A DNA stretch of 64,000 nucleotides. Origin: Massospora cicadina. Taxonomy: Eukaryota > Entomophthoromycota > Entomophthoromycetes > Entomophthorales > Entomophthoraceae. The translations under genes were made by a program, and so were the position numbers. Below the pieces are notes generated by a model, which ran no database searches, had not been told where the DNA came from, and saw nothing but the letters and a program-made list of their open reading frames with translations. The stretch is taken from NCBI GenBank assembly GCA_022478985.1, contig JAKSZP010000139.1, positions 1-64,000 of the forward strand, read 5' to 3'. Every line of letters begins with the position of its first letter. Position 1 is the first letter of the stretch. Shown in pieces: positions 46,062 to 61,985 of the stretch.

Positions 46062-49000
46062 TTACCCTTCTCTTTTGCCAAAGGGGACGCCACCACCAGG
46101 TAACTGAGTGAGGGCCACATTTTTGTAGGCCTTTGGCAACTTGATCGCCATTAGAAGCAAACTTTGGGGGAGGACGGGGAGCTTCTGTGTGGGTGGCATA
46201 GAAAGTTTAATCAGCTCTAATCAGTTTGCGCAATCTCAGGCTCTGACCCAACTGTTCTCATAGGCCAGATAGCCTTTCCAAGCGACATGATATTGGACCA
46301 ATTGCCAAAATTTGTGGGAAGCCTGGATGCCCTCCACTTCAGCCTCTTCCACATCCTTGACACAATAGGCACTGGATCTGATGGATTGCCCCTTTAAAAG
46401 GGGACAGCTGAGGCACATGGAAGACTGGATGTTGCTTCCAGTAAGTTGGCAGTTCAAACGGAAAGCGCCATTACCCAAATCAATCTCCACCAGGTAGGGA
46501 CCCAAGCATTTACTAGCAAAATTACGCGAGGGCATCTGCTTCCACAAATGGCACGTGTCAAGCATGACATATGAACCTACTTTTATCTCATGCGCTGGGA
46601 GCCTCTTTTAATCTGCAAACCGTTTGTAGTCACTTATAGCCTTGGTCAAATGCTCCCAAACCAAGGATTGTGTGGCCCATATATGCTGAGCATAATTAGT
46701 GGTGGCTGGTACCTCTGGGTAAAGACACGGTCCAACTGATAATGAGGTTTGTACCCCAAAGTTGCTTCAAAAGGGGAGACCCCAATGTAGGCATGCATTC
46801 CGTTGTTATACACAAACTGAGCTAGAGGGAGGACATCATCCCAGATATACTGGGCGGCTGCAGCTTAGACTGCAGGTAATGTTCCAGGATCTGATTAACC
46901 CGTTCAGTTTGCCCATTGGACTGGTGGTGGTACACGGTGGAATGACAGGAAATAATCTTCAAGATCGCCAAGAGCTCATTTCAAAATTGTGCCATGGACT
47001 AGGGCCTGCGGTCACTGACAATCTCCTGTGGAAGGCCGAACATAGAGAGCACATGGCGCACAAAGAGGCGGGCAATTTTCTCTGAGGTAATAGGTGAAGA
47101 TCATGATAAATAGGAAATTTTGTGAAGCAATCAACAACCACCATCACCGTTGTAAACCCATTGGAACAGGGAAGTTCAACAATAAGGTCCACAGACACCA
47201 ATGTCCATGGACCCTCTGCCTGCTGTAAGGGGTGAAGGAGACCATTCTTTTCAGACTTATCAGAATTAGCCTGCGCGCAAGTTACACTGTTGGAAATCTA
47301 AGCCAGAACCTCCTTTGACAAGCCCGCCCAATTGTAGGTACCCTTGATTAAGTCATACACTTCTTATTCCATGGATGCCCGACTGCAGGAGGATTGTAGT
47401 GAGCCTGAATTACTTCAGCATGAAGGAGGGGAGGAACCCAAACCAGCAACCAAAATTTAATGAGACTCTTACCCAAGGAATATAATGAATGTTTTGAAGC
47501 AGGGAGGGACAACTGCTCCAGAAAATCCACACCTTCTGCACAGGCCTTTTGAGCTGCTAAAACTTGTGAAAACAGAGGCAAGTCATGATCTAAGTCCACT
47601 GCCAAAACCACAGAAGGTACGATGGATAAAATTTGGGTGGGGGGAATGACTGTGATTAGATCCGCCTCATCTGAGTCAGCAGGACAATATTCTTGGTTAC
47701 AACTTAGAAAGTCAAGAAGAAAATTCAACGCTCCTTTTACAAACTTGTACTTGAAGTTAAAGCTACACAAATTACAGTAGATTTGAGACTGCCAGTGTGC
47801 CAACTTCTGTAGTTTGCAAAAATAAAGAAGGGATTGGTATGCCGTAGACATTTTAACTCATGCTGAGCGCCCTGTAAGAGATACCGCCTAAGGGTCAAGG
47901 CCCATGCTACGGCTGCCAGCTCCTTATTGTAGATGGCCCAGGACTGTTCAGTGGAGAGAAGTTGCAGGAAAAATAGACGACTGGATGCTCCAACCATCAT
48001 GCTCCTGAAGCAAAACAGCCCCCACCTCATTGGATGAGACATCACATGCTAGGACGTAGGGTTTGGAGGGGTCCGCATGTTTTAAGATGGGGGTGACAAG
48101 AACACCTCTTTAATTTACTCAAATTCCTGCTGGCACTCAGGTGTCCAACAAAAGGGGACATTTTTATCCGTGAGCGGATGAAGTGGGGCGGCTAACTGGG
48201 ATAGAGCAGGGGAGAATTTCTTTAAGAAAATTGTAGTACCCAAGAAGCTTCTCAATTGCTTTTGGGTCGTTGAAGTTGGCCATTAACAGATGGTGTCCAA
48301 CTTGTTGGGGGAATGTTGTACCCATCTTTTAAGATGAGATTGCCAAGAAGGTAACTTCCTCCCTGTAGAACTTGCATTTTGAAGGCTTGACAAACAGTCC
48401 CACCTTATGTAAGGCAGACACTACTACCTCCAATCTCTTAACATGTTGTTCAGGAGTAGGGGAGTGTACCAAGATATCATTAATGTATGTGATAATGCAG
48501 GTGAGCCAGAAATCACCCAGAACACTATTGATCATCCTTTGGAACGTGGATGGTGCATTCTTTAGTCCAAAAGACATCATTCAAAATTGGAGGATGCCCC
48601 ATTTGTTTGGATTACAGTAAGCCATTCATGACCTTCCTTCCCCAATCCAATTGAAGGCATTAACAAGATTGAGTTTTGAGAACACATGCAAGTTGACAAT
48701 TGCTTTCCAATTGTCTGTTTCAAAAGGCAGAGGTTAGGGATTGTGGACTGTGATTTTATTAAGGTGACCATAATCCACGCAGGGACGAAGGGAACCATCA
48801 GCCTCCTTGGAAAAGACAATGGGGGAGGAAACTGGGGATATTTCTTTGAAAAGACAACCCTTCTTAAGCATGTCATCTAACCACGCATTGAGGGCAACCC
48901 CTCCCCCAATGTATGCGGGTACAGTGGGCAGTTTATGTTCACTACCTGCACCATTTTCCGCTATCCCAAGTTGAATTCTGTATGTGGGAAAGACAGTCCG

Positions 49001-49883
49001 CCTTCTTGGAGTCAAAAATACTTTGATACCCATCAACGCTTTTGGAAAATCTAATGGGAGGCCCACAGGGGAAACAAGGGAAGTGATTGAACTGCGACCT
49101 TGAGTTTTAGTAAGAGTATTCACTAAAGGAAACCCACCCTCCATCTGACCATTGGCGAATGACAGCATATTAAACTTAAGATGAATCCTTACATACTGTC
49201 AACGCCACTAGCCCACACCCAAAATTACTGGGAACACAAGGTTAGTTATTTCTGAAAACGATTGAAAAAAACTAAACCGGTGAATTTAAAAAGGTACTGG
49301 ATGTCATACTGTGTATGATGTCTGGAAGGCCGACAAAGCAACCATCACCTTAAGACCCACATCTAGGTCAAGGTTGAGCTGGTGGGCCAACTCTAGGCTC
49401 ATAAAGTTACCTGCTGCTCCAGTGTCAGCCAAGGCCTTGAAGACACCTGGTGTACTCCAATATTAATTTACATTGGTAATAAAAAGTAAGCGAATTTCTG
49501 TTTATTGACAAATACAATTGAGTCCATTGATAAGGAAGAGATAGCAACTAGATTGGGAGAAATTACAAGGTTTATGACAGGATCAGATGATTTATAATCT
49601 GTAGTGCCAGAATAAACTAACACGGGCATGGGGGCAGTGTTGTCTTTTTGAATCAATATGGATACTGATTTGGAGATGGGATCTGAAACCAAGGTCACAT
49701 CGACGGCTTCAAGCATAGAAAATCCTACTTTGGAGGGTTGACTGAGTCAAAGTTGGAGATACTATGCAGTGCGGCCACAGTAAAACTCCTTTATAACCCT
49801 GTTCATCTGATAGAAGATGACCACTTCTGCACCTATCTCAACAAGAAGGGTAGAAATGGCTAAAAATAATAGATAGTTGATTA
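46062..49883 (-). pseudogene. Gyp-D pol with C-terminal chromodomain
   Basis: From the right: protease ALADTGAAGNFMSLELAHQL (near 49430, active site DTG kept). RT: FGLKNAPSTFQRMINSVLGD and TYINDILVHSPT (48572-48460; Asn in the first Asp position of YxDD) and KPSKCKFYREEV. RNase H: IYNKELAAVAWALTLRRYLL (47950-47890), with WKLxHxT-like text lost. Integrase: LFVRHVLSMFGLPQEIVSDR near 47050, then [20 protein letters not shown] near 46890, giving the second Asp and the Glu of DDE. Chromodomain: QLVQYHVAWKGYLAYENSWV near 46300-46240. Chromodomains direct integration to marked chromatin. Stops and frame changes occur every 50-100 codons. Confidence 0.88.
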
Positions 49884-51245
49884 TGTCAGTAGTGCAGCAA
49901 GTTAAGTTTAGACTGGCCTGCCAGTATGGATGCTGAAACACCCAAATGACAAGCTCAAATGACTGGGCACTAGTGCTTGAATGACGTTTATTTGATTGGG
50001 AAGAGATTTTGCCATTGATCGCCAAAGGTTCATAAATATGAAAGGAAATCCAGCAATGAACATGTCATAATGGCCCCAGAGCCTGCAGGTTTGGGAGCTG
50101 GTACAAAATATGATCAGGTTAGGGGTTTGAGTTTCATCATGATAAAAATAAGGACTTTGGGAAATGGGATTTTATTGGATTTTAAAGGAGAAAATTGATC
50201 ATCAATTTTATCAAGGTGTTACAACTGCTTAAATAGACAAATTATTTGGGGAATAGCTAGAAATACTTGGTATTAGGGCCCTCAAGGTTCAATCCAACCT
50301 GGCAAACTTTCAGTGAGGGGGATAACTAATTCAATTTAGACTAACTTAAAATTTGTTGGCGGTGGGCTGAGTCACTGTTGGTTCACCCTTGGATGCCCAA
50401 ATTGTGGTTTCCCTGCGTTTTTGATGGTTAGCATGATGGTGTCTCACCCAATGGGCAATGGGAACCAGCCAAGGCCATCCCATATATAGGCAGTCCCAAA
50501 AGGTCAGGAATGGGTTTGGGATACCCAACCTGCCCACTTCTGGTTGCTTTGGCATCCATTCAGCCAAGCAAGATGCATCAAACAATTAACATAATTTCTG
50601 ATGGGAGGGTTTTGGGCTGGCAGCAATATTCATCTTAAGAGTACATGCCCGTTGGGATTTTTCCTCATAGTTTTTGAGGGGAGTTTTATATTGGCAACAA
50701 CATTTCACAATATTATGATGCCATTGGTGAGATTAACTGAGGATTTGACACTGAACACAGTCTTATTAAGAGGTACACACCCGTTGGGCTTTGTCCCCAA
50801 TTTTTTGAAGTAGGTTTTGAACCAATGACAATATTTCCTGATGGCCTAATGCCATTGGCGAGTTTCAACAAGGAATTGACACTTGATTCCTTATTCGCTG
50901 AATGTTCATGCTCATTGGGCATCATTGCCAAGGGTTTAAGGCTTTCAGACCTTGATTCAAGGGCTTGTTGCCATCAACTTCATAAGAACTTTATGACCCA
51001 TGAGATTGGCAGCTTTCAAGTATTTTGGTGCATATTTTCTTAATTTACTATAATAATTCAGTGGAGGCAATTTCAAGGACAGGTGGTGGAATCTTCAAGG
51101 GAAGAACTGCTACCCATTGCTCATCTATCACATGGGTGAGATTCTTTATTAAACAAGAGGAACAGCTGCCCTTTTTGGACCCTTTTTTGTTGGTAACAGA
51201 AACACCACCCAGTACAGGTAGAAATGATACTCCTCCAGACTTACA
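49884..51245 (-). repeat. Gyp-D 5' LTR (right)
   Basis: Pairs with 44696-46061, including the tandem block (units near 50640, 50770 and 50910). The internal edge (49883 and leftward, minus-strand TAATCAACTATC) lacks any TGG-type primer site. Confidence 0.88.
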
Positions 51246-51466
51246 GCCAGCTTGATCAATTTTCGAAAATCTTAAAGATATTAATGATGAGCAGGGGAAA
51301 CGCTTCCATCAATACCTAAAACAATATAAGAATATTATTTATAGAAAATAGGACACATATGATGGCAGACTACTACTGGAGCATCATACAAGACTGTCCT
51401 GAGAAAGTCCACAAATACATGAGCTACAATCACAAATTCTTTCCTGAATAAGTTTTTGCATACCCA
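51246..51466 (+). pseudogene. Remnant of the split animal-type protein, C-terminal part
   Basis: The first bases continue the frame left at 44695 through SQLDQFSENLKD. Then come INDEQGKRFHQYLKQ, a stop and frame change, and MMADYYWSIIQDCPEKVHKY with MSYNHKFFPE before a TAA at 51448-51450. In the family this is the end of the protein (EQGERFHQDI, then ADYCW.L.RD.P and a K-S-Y-KRKF-P terminus). The matching terminus supports identification strongly. Neither part has an intact frame. Confidence 0.65.
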
Positions 51467-53500
51467 CTATATCACATTGCTGCATTAAATCATTCACATC
51501 TTCTATATATATATATTGATGCTATAGTTAAGAAAATTATATGCTTATATTTAATAGCATTTTATATCATATATATGCTCAAAAAAGCGATTTTATTCCT
51601 TTGTATTTCAAAACTGTATGCATAATTGTATGACATTACATGTTTTTGTGTTTAACACATTTGTTGCCATGTCACACAAGCATAGGTGAAGGGTATGATC
51701 CATGGGGCCCCATCACCCATATTTGGGTGATGGGGTAACAGATGTGATACTGAACAATTCATAGGTTTAGCATCACTAATAGCAATAATAAATATGATAT
51801 CTTAAATGAAATTGAAGTGGTAAAAACCACCCAAAGCTACCATTGGAGCTCAGAAGGAGTATGTAATAAAAAGGCATGCAAAATAAAGAGATGCGGTGGG
51901 TAGAAGTTTATATTAGATACAAAACAAAGATATAAAAATCACATTATACTAAACTTTTTATTAATTTATTTATAATAACATATTATTAATTACAGTTTAT
52001 TATAGTATTTGTTAAAATAGTCTAAACTCATTTGTAGTGATTTTGGACAATTGGGAATAGAGGTTATAATTTAAAATTTTTTCTTGCTTTCTGGCATTTG
52101 ATAATTTTGTTGATAGTCACATTTGGGCCCTGTGAGAAAATCAACTGAATCATGCTGGGTGACAAACATGTTAAATATCTTATATTATCATCATGAAGTG
52201 ATTAAGATAATACCCATATTTTTAAGTTGAGATAAATACTAAAAAATTTGAATATTTTATACTAACATGAAAATTTTGTTAAAAACAATTTGCAAAACAG
52301 GTAGCTTGAAGAGAAAAACTAACTTTATATATGAATTCAGTGCAACCAAATTAGTTAAGGTTAGTGATTTTATCAAAGTAACAAAAAAGATTTTCTCATA
52401 TGTGTTATCATTGCAAGTAGATAAATTATTATAATCTTTATAAAAACAAAAGAAGTTGATTAGAGGTACGCTGCTAGAGGTTGAAGTTGAGGTTATGACC
52501 ACAAAAGGTTTTTTTACTCAGTCTTGAGGATGTTTGATAAATCCATAATTATTGGTTGAGCTAGTTCACTTAGGACATGAGAGTTTTGACTGAGAGGCAG
52601 TATTTAAAAGGGAAGGATGAAAATTGCCCTATAGTGAAGCTATGATTGGCAGGTTACTGTTTTTTCTTGTTAATTTTTTATTAGCTTAGTGACAAGCTAC
52701 GTTTCCTTAAAATCAAAATTACTTTTTGGAACAAAAAATAAAGTTTAAATTGACAATATGGAACTAGATGGTAAGGTTCTAGGTTTAAGTTTGAAGTATA
52801 AAGATTTTAAGAAAACCTATATCAAGTAGGGTGAAGTATTAGGCAACCTTTTAACTAAAAATATATACTGCAATTTTATCATATATTATGAATATCTTTT
52901 AAGCAAATATTGAGTGCAGTGGAATCTGAAGCTTTTCCAGGAAATAATCTCAAATGATCCCTATGGTATTTTGAGCTTAGTATCAGGAAATTCAGCAGTT
53001 GTCACAAACTGTTTATTGCTCTTTCAGTGTCAATCCTAGAATACTATATTTATTACTCTAACAACTTGCAGCTTTTTATAATTTCTAATATTAGATACTT
53101 TAAATTAAAACTATATAAGTTGGGCTAAAAATTAACTGGATTAATAAAATAAGCCTCCATAGTATCTTAGAAGAAAAAGAACTGATTATAGGTTTTTTAT
53201 AGAAAGAGGCAATGTCATCTTTTGATTATATCATACTGCTAAAATCTAGAAACAAATTAGTATGGATCAGGTTTACAAAAGATTAATCCAAGTCAGTTAG
53301 TTGGCAAGTCTTCAAAATCGTTTACCTGGGTGAAGATTTAAGGTACACTGTATAAAAGCTTGTAGTTTTTATAATACTGCATCACACATGGAAAAAACTA
53401 ATTCATAAAGATTTGAATATTATCTCTTTACCATAGGTTGAATAGTAGATTTTACAAGTATACAGGGTTTTTCAAGACAATTCATATTTTTTTGTTTATT
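51467..53500. other. AT-rich stretch, no recognised gene
   Basis: Very AT-rich, with a short TATATATATATA run near 51502. Frames are short. No similarity to the elements in the window was noticed. Confidence 0.5.
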
Positions 53501-53563
53501 TTTTGCATTCATTACAAGCCAAATCAAAGTTTTCTCATTGACCTTTGCATTCATTACAAGTCA
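53501..53563 (-). repeat. Inverted-repeat arm left of L3 (two units)
   Basis: On the minus strand it reads TGACTTGTAATGAATGCAAA, then after about 20 bases TTGGCTTGTAATGAATGCAA. The plus strand at 59183-59257 carries the same two units in the same order, TGACTTATAATGAATGCAAA and TTGGCCTGTAATAAATGCAA, with similar text between. Confidence 0.7.
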
Positions 53564-53696
53564 AGTCATAATTATTTTAACTTTAATAAATATAATTTAA
53601 AATCAAAGCCTATCTGTGACTAGAAAAGATTAAAAAAAGAAAATATAATTAAAATATTAGTACTTTGTAATTTTGGAATCTAAATATTTTGGACAT

Positions 53697-53715
53697 AATG
53701 CATGCCTAAAATAAG
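53697..53715. repeat. L3 target-site duplication, left
   Basis: AATGCATGCCTAAAATAAG, 19 bases, exactly repeated at 59133-59151. Confidence 0.95.
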
Positions 53716-53794
53716 CTTTTCTTTCTCATAACAATCACTTTAGTTACTACAATTCAATTCAAACAGCAAATTTGGATAATCACACACAGGAAAG

Positions 53795-55218
53795 ATGGGC
53801 GACTTTAATAACAAAAATAATACAACATGGGCGAGCGTCGCAGCAAGCGGTGCACTTAATGGTGCAACTAAGGGCAAGAAAACGCCCTGGAGGGGGACCA
53901 GGAACCCAATCTGCAAAGAAATCGCAAACTCAGACACCATCTGGGTTTATGGTATTTACTGTAAAGCGCGCGCAATACATGTACATTCAATTCAACCAAC
54001 CTTTGTCAAAGGTGGAACACGGGATCAGACTCTTCCTTGGGGATGAGTCACCAATCCTGTGGGAGAAAACATGTGAGGCACAGCCCTCACTTTTCCCTCA
54101 CGCGGTGTACATAGCCACCAACAACATAGGATGTGGCTGGATCGATATTGGTTTTGAAACAGCCAATGAAGCTGATGCTTCAGCAAAAATCTGTGTGGAA
54201 ATTGCCCTCCCTGAGGGCAAAAAATTGTGCGCACCGCACGCACCAGATGGAACAAAGCAAAAACTTTGTTCATATCCTTTGACTCGCTCCCCACCAACCT
54301 TCCTTGTAAGGTAATCGAGGAGGAGCTTCGCAAAGGTCTTGTGGCCTATGGAGAAATCCAACAACTTGAATTACAGCGATTTTGCTTAATGCCTGACCTG
54401 TGCACAGGCAAAGCTATCGCTGTAATCAACCCCTTCCCAGAAGTGGAAGAGGATTTATCCAGAATTCCCCACGCAGCAGAATTTCACTTTGCAGATGGGG
54501 GCCAGTCAGCTGCATTCTGAGTTACACCAGAACGCGCACCACCCATTTGCAACCACTGTGGCTCACTGGGCCACAAGGAACATGCATGCCCTGTAAAAGA
54601 GGGCTTAATGGAAAATGATTTTTGTGAAGAAGCTATGGACAAAGATAATGAAAACTTCGCCAAAATGACTGATGGCCACCACCCATTCCGCTGGGGTGAA
54701 GATGGACTATACTCCATCGTGGACTCAGTTAAAAGTAAACAGCGTAAAGCAGCACAAAAAGCCCGCAAGAGAGCAGCGGCTGAAGTGGCGGCACACGCGG
54801 AATCTGCCATTAACCACGGACAAATTCAGGAAGATATTTCAGATATTCACTGAACCAACCAATCAGAACAATATGCTCAGGTTGAAATTTTTACAGTAAC
54901 CAGACTGAGCCACAAAGCGTCATCAGTCATGCACATACTGAGGAACAATGCAACCGCAATTTGGGTGAAAATGTGGTGCACAATGCAACAAAGTTGAATC
55001 TCAAAAATATAAAATCCAATCAACAACCCGCATCAAATCAACATGAGACCTGTGCAGGAAAAGTTGATGCAAATGCAAAAAACCGCAATTCCCTTGAATC
55101 ATTGGGTCAGATCAAGGGAACCAACAATGGCAGTGAAAGAGTTGGAGTACAGACGCGGAGCATGGCCAAAATGAGCCGCGGTGAGATAGGACCAGAGGGT
55201 CCTCCCAACCGCTCCTGA
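53795..55218 (+). pseudogene. L3 ORF1 (RNA-binding, CCHC knuckle)
   Basis: ATG at 53795 gives MGDFNNKNNTTWASVAASGA, followed by a Gly/Lys-rich basic stretch. A frame change near 53900 and another near 54220 follow. The central RRM-like part reads YIQFNQPLSKVEHGIRLFLG, LWEKTCEAQPSLFPHAVYIA and LFISFDSLPTNLPCKVIEEE. The knuckle CNHCGSLGHKEHACP (CX2CX4HX4C) lies at 54548-54592, about residue 251-266. A TGA at 54518 stands where L4 has AAA. The C-terminal half is Lys/Ala-rich. The stop TGA at 55216 is six bases before the presumed ORF2 start. The protein would coat element RNA; three lesions prevent translation. Confidence 0.87.
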
Positions 55219-55224
55219 GGCGCC

Positions 55225-58977
<3,753 letters not shown>

Positions 58978-59132
58978 TGCACCAACCCCCCTATACCTGG
59001 CAGTCCCGCTGGCAACAGGAGTAACTTGAGTACCCTGGGGTGCCCAATTTTTATATTTCTTAGTTATTCTCTTAGTTTCACATATATTCGGTAATGTCTG
59101 TCCCCTGGTCATCTTACTTTGGTTAAATAAAA
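58978..59132 (+). promoter_or_regulatory. L3 3' region with conserved end motif
   Basis: CCGCTGGCAACAGGAG, CCTGGGGTGCCC and ATATTCGGTAATGTCTGTCC are in the same order as in L1 and L2, ending TTAAATAAAAA. It is a candidate RT recognition element and polyadenylation signal. Confidence 0.55.
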
Positions 59133-59151
59133 AATGCATGCCTAAAATAAG
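59133..59151. repeat. L3 target-site duplication, right
   Basis: AATGCATGCCTAAAATAAG, identical to 53697-53715. Confidence 0.95.
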
Positions 59152-59182
59152 AATGTGAAACCCAATAAAAGAAATTACAAAG

Positions 59183-59257
59183 TGACTTATAATGAATGCA
59201 AAAATCAATAAAAAATATACAATTTGGCCTGTAATAAATGCAATTTGACCTGTAAGC
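59183..59257 (+). repeat. Inverted-repeat arm right of L3
   Basis: Two full units (59183-59202, 59224-59243) and a third partial one (TTGACCTGTAAGCC, 59244-59257) that are complementary to the arm at 53501-53563. The spacing between units is about 41-43 bases in both arms. Confidence 0.7.
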
Positions 59258-59500
59258 CCCATAAAATGCATTTTTCGTTGAGTGCTTTTTGATCTTTTGG
59301 TACTTATATCTAAATATTATAACCTTTTTACATTAGCTTCTGAGTGAAGCCGCATGATGAATATTTTAGCAAGTTTGGTTATAAGATTGTATGCAACTTT
59401 TCTAAAAAGTGTATTGGCATAACTCATTATCTCTTATGATATTTATTATAAAGAACTATTTGAAATAACAATCCAGGTCAATAGAATCTTCTTTATGTTA
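59258..59500. other. AT-rich spacer between L3 locus and L4
   Basis: No open frame or repeat recognised. Confidence 0.5.
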
Positions 59501-59579
59501 GCTTTTTCTTTCCCATAACAATCACTTTAGTTACTACAATTCAATTTGAACAGCATTTTTTGATAATCACACAGGAGAG

Positions 59580-60998
59580 ATGGGCGATTTTAATAAATCT
59601 AATACAACCTGGGCGAGTGTCACATCAAGAGGTGCACAAAATGGTGCACCCAAGGGCAAGAAACGCCCTGGAGGGGGACCAGGAACCCAGCTGCCAAGAA
59701 ACCACAAACTCAGACACTGTCTGGGTTTGTGGTATTTACTATAAAACAAGATCAATACATGTACATCCAGTGTAACCAACCCCTTTCAAAGGTGGAACAT
59801 GGGCTTCGACTCTTCCTTGGGGATGAGTCCCCAACCCTGTGGGAGAAAACATGCAAGGCACAGCCCTCCCTTTTCCCCACGCGGTATATGTCACCACCAA
59901 CAACATGGCCATGACTGGATCAATATTGGTTTTGAAACAGCCAAAGAAGCAGATGCCACAGCAAAAGTCTGCATCGAAATTATCCTCCCTGAGGGCAAAA
60001 GAATAGTGCACACCGCGTGCACCAGATGGAACAAAGCGAAAACTTTGTTCATCTCCTTTGACTTGCTCCCTACCAATTTCCCCCATAAGGTAATTGAGGA
60101 GGAGCTCCACAAAGGGCTTGTAGCCTACGGATAGATTATGCAACTTGAATTACAACGATTTCACCTGATGCCAACCCTGTGCACAGGCAAAGCTATTGCC
60201 TTGATCAACCCATTCCCCAAAGTGGAAGATGACTTATCAAGAATCCCCCGCACAGCAGAGTTTCACTTTGTGGATGGGGGACAGTCATTCACATTCCAAA
60301 TCACACCAGAACGCGCACCACCTATATGTAACCACTGCGGTTCATTGGGACACAAGGAACACGCATGCCCCATGAAGGAGGGCTTAATGGAAGCAGACTA
60401 CTGTGAGGAAGCCATGGACAAAAGTAACAAAAACTTCACCAGAATGACCAACGGCCACCACCCATTTCGCTGGGGTGAAGATGAACTTTACTCCATCGTG
60501 GACCCAGTTACACATAAACAATGCAAAGCGGCACAAAAAGCCTGCAAGCGGGCAGCGGCTGAGGTGGCAGTGCACGCGGAATCATCCATCAACCCTGGAC
60601 AAATTCAAGAGGACGTTTAGGATATAACACAAGCCAACCAATCAGAACAATATGCTTATGTTGAAAATTTTCACAGCAACTCGACTGAGTCACCAAGTGA
60701 CATCAATAATGCACACTTTGAGTAAAAATTCAGCTGCAATATGGGCGAAAGTGTGGTGCACAATTCTCCAAACTTGAGCCCAAAAATCACAGAATCCAAT
60801 ATGCACCCCGCATTGAACCATCATGAGACACGTACAGGAAGAGATAATGCAAATTCCAAAAACTGCTATTCCCACGAAAAATTGGGTCAGATCAAGGGAA
60901 ATGACATTGTCACTGAGCGAGTTGGGGTACAGATGCGGAGCATGGCCAAAATGAGCCATGGTGGGTTAGGGCCAGAGGGCCCTCCCAACTGCTCCTGA
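59580..60998 (+). pseudogene. L4 ORF1 (RNA-binding, CCHC knuckle)
   Basis: ATG at 59580, MGDFNKSNTTWASVTSRGAQ, as in L3; the distance from ATG to stop is 473 codons exactly. A stop near 59772 and one at 60132 (GLVAYG then TAG) interrupt it, and a small frame change lies near 59880. The second half is open from 60138: LELQRFHLMPTLCTGKAIAL, knuckle CNHCGSLGHKEHACP (about 60329-60373), FRWGEDELYSIVDPV and a Cys/Lys/Ala-rich helix, until TAG at 60618. The final 125 codons are in the same frame as the stop TGA at 60996. Confidence 0.87.
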
Positions 60999-61004
60999 GG
61001 CGCC

Positions 61005-61890
61005 ACGGGCACCTCAGTATCAATAGGGATGCTAAACATTGTGAGAGCCAGGGCTCAAATGTCCCAAGCCAAAAGCTAGACTTCCTGTGAAAACCCCTTG
61101 TAGACATCTTGGCCATCCAAGAAACCCACTGTCTACAAGGGGAAAAAGGATCCTGGTCAGCCAGGGTCTCACCATCACAATTGGTATGGATATCTCACTG
61201 TGGGGTGATTGTCAGAAAAAAACAAAAAATTAAAAATTACAAACTTCTCGTCATACCTTCACAGCCTCATCCTGGTAGCAACGAACACATGCCAAGATGA
61301 AACAATCTCGATAGCATGCATCTATGCACCATGCACTGCAGCCAAGAGAAAAAAATTTCTCAAAACTGTTCCAACACTCACCCTCCCACCAGATACCATC
61401 CTTTTGGGCGATTTTGACTGCTGGGATAACCCTGACATGGAGCAATGGCCTAACCCCAGGGGATACCCACAGGGGCACATCAAATTCCGCGCAATGAAGG
61501 CATCCCTTGGCCTACAGGATGCCCTCCCCCCAGATCACCACTCCTTCCCCACATGACATGGCCCAACATACGCGAGGGAGTGCTCATATCAATGAGCCAC
61601 ATTGATCACATCCTCGTTCCGCAATCCCAATGATCAAGCTTCTCTAAATTTTCAACAAAAAAAGTCATTTTTTCTGACCACCGACTTATTTTGGTGCAGC
61701 TATCACCAACCCAAACCCATGTACAGGTGTCTCCCTGGAGAAAGATACACGCAGAAAACATAAAATTACCTGAAATATCTGACTGGGTCAAACATGAGGC
61801 CATGAACCCAGAATTCACAGCCCATTCACTCCAGATCCCATTGTAATCTGGGCAAATTTCAAAAAGGAACTAATCAACTAAACCTGACAT
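61005..61890 (+). pseudogene. L4 ORF2 endonuclease part, truncated by L5
   Basis: ACG at 61005-61007, six bases after the ORF1 stop, as in L3. Endonuclease blocks: DILAIQETHCLQGEKGSWSA, ISHCGVIV, ACIYAPCTAAKR, LLGDFDCWDNPD, SHIDHILVPQ and SDHRLI, where the catalytic His is kept, unlike L3. Stops near 61078, 61089 and 61555 interrupt it. The RT part is displaced by L5. Confidence 0.85.
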
Positions 61891-61985
61891 CGATTTCTCT
61901 CTCTCATTGCAATCACTTTTGCAACTTATTCAATTCAAGTCTAAATTTAGTTTGATAATCTCACAGAGGAGATTAGTCTGCGCCT

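Larger units (their letters stand above)
44696..51245 (-). mobile_element. Gyp-D: chromodomain Ty3/gypsy element with long LTRs
   Basis: Two LTRs of about 1.36 kb (44696-46061 and 49884-51245), read TG[C/T]AAGTCTGG...TGACA on the minus strand. They flank 3.8 kb containing protease, RT, RNase H, integrase and a chromodomain. It splits the gene remnant at 44.3/51.3 kb. Between the 5' LTR and the protease there are only about 430 bases and no primer-binding site, so the interior has a 5' deletion covering the primer site and most of gag. Many stops break pol. Confidence 0.9.
59501..61890 (+). mobile_element. LINE L4, 5' half, interrupted by L5
   Basis: Same subfamily as L3 from the first base (CTTTTTCTTTCCCATAACAA) through the endonuclease. 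It stops matching L3 after CCTGACAT at 61890, where the L5 5' start begins at once. The remaining ORF2 is expected beyond L5, outside the window, preceded by a repeat of the bases just left of 61891. Confidence 0.85.

Noticed and set aside
51500..51516. TA microsatellite near 51502
   Set aside because: Very short and expected in such AT-rich sequence.
52257..52502. Minus-strand 81-codon frame in the AT-rich stretch
   Set aside because: Low-complexity composition typical of chance frames in AT-rich DNA; no family resemblance.
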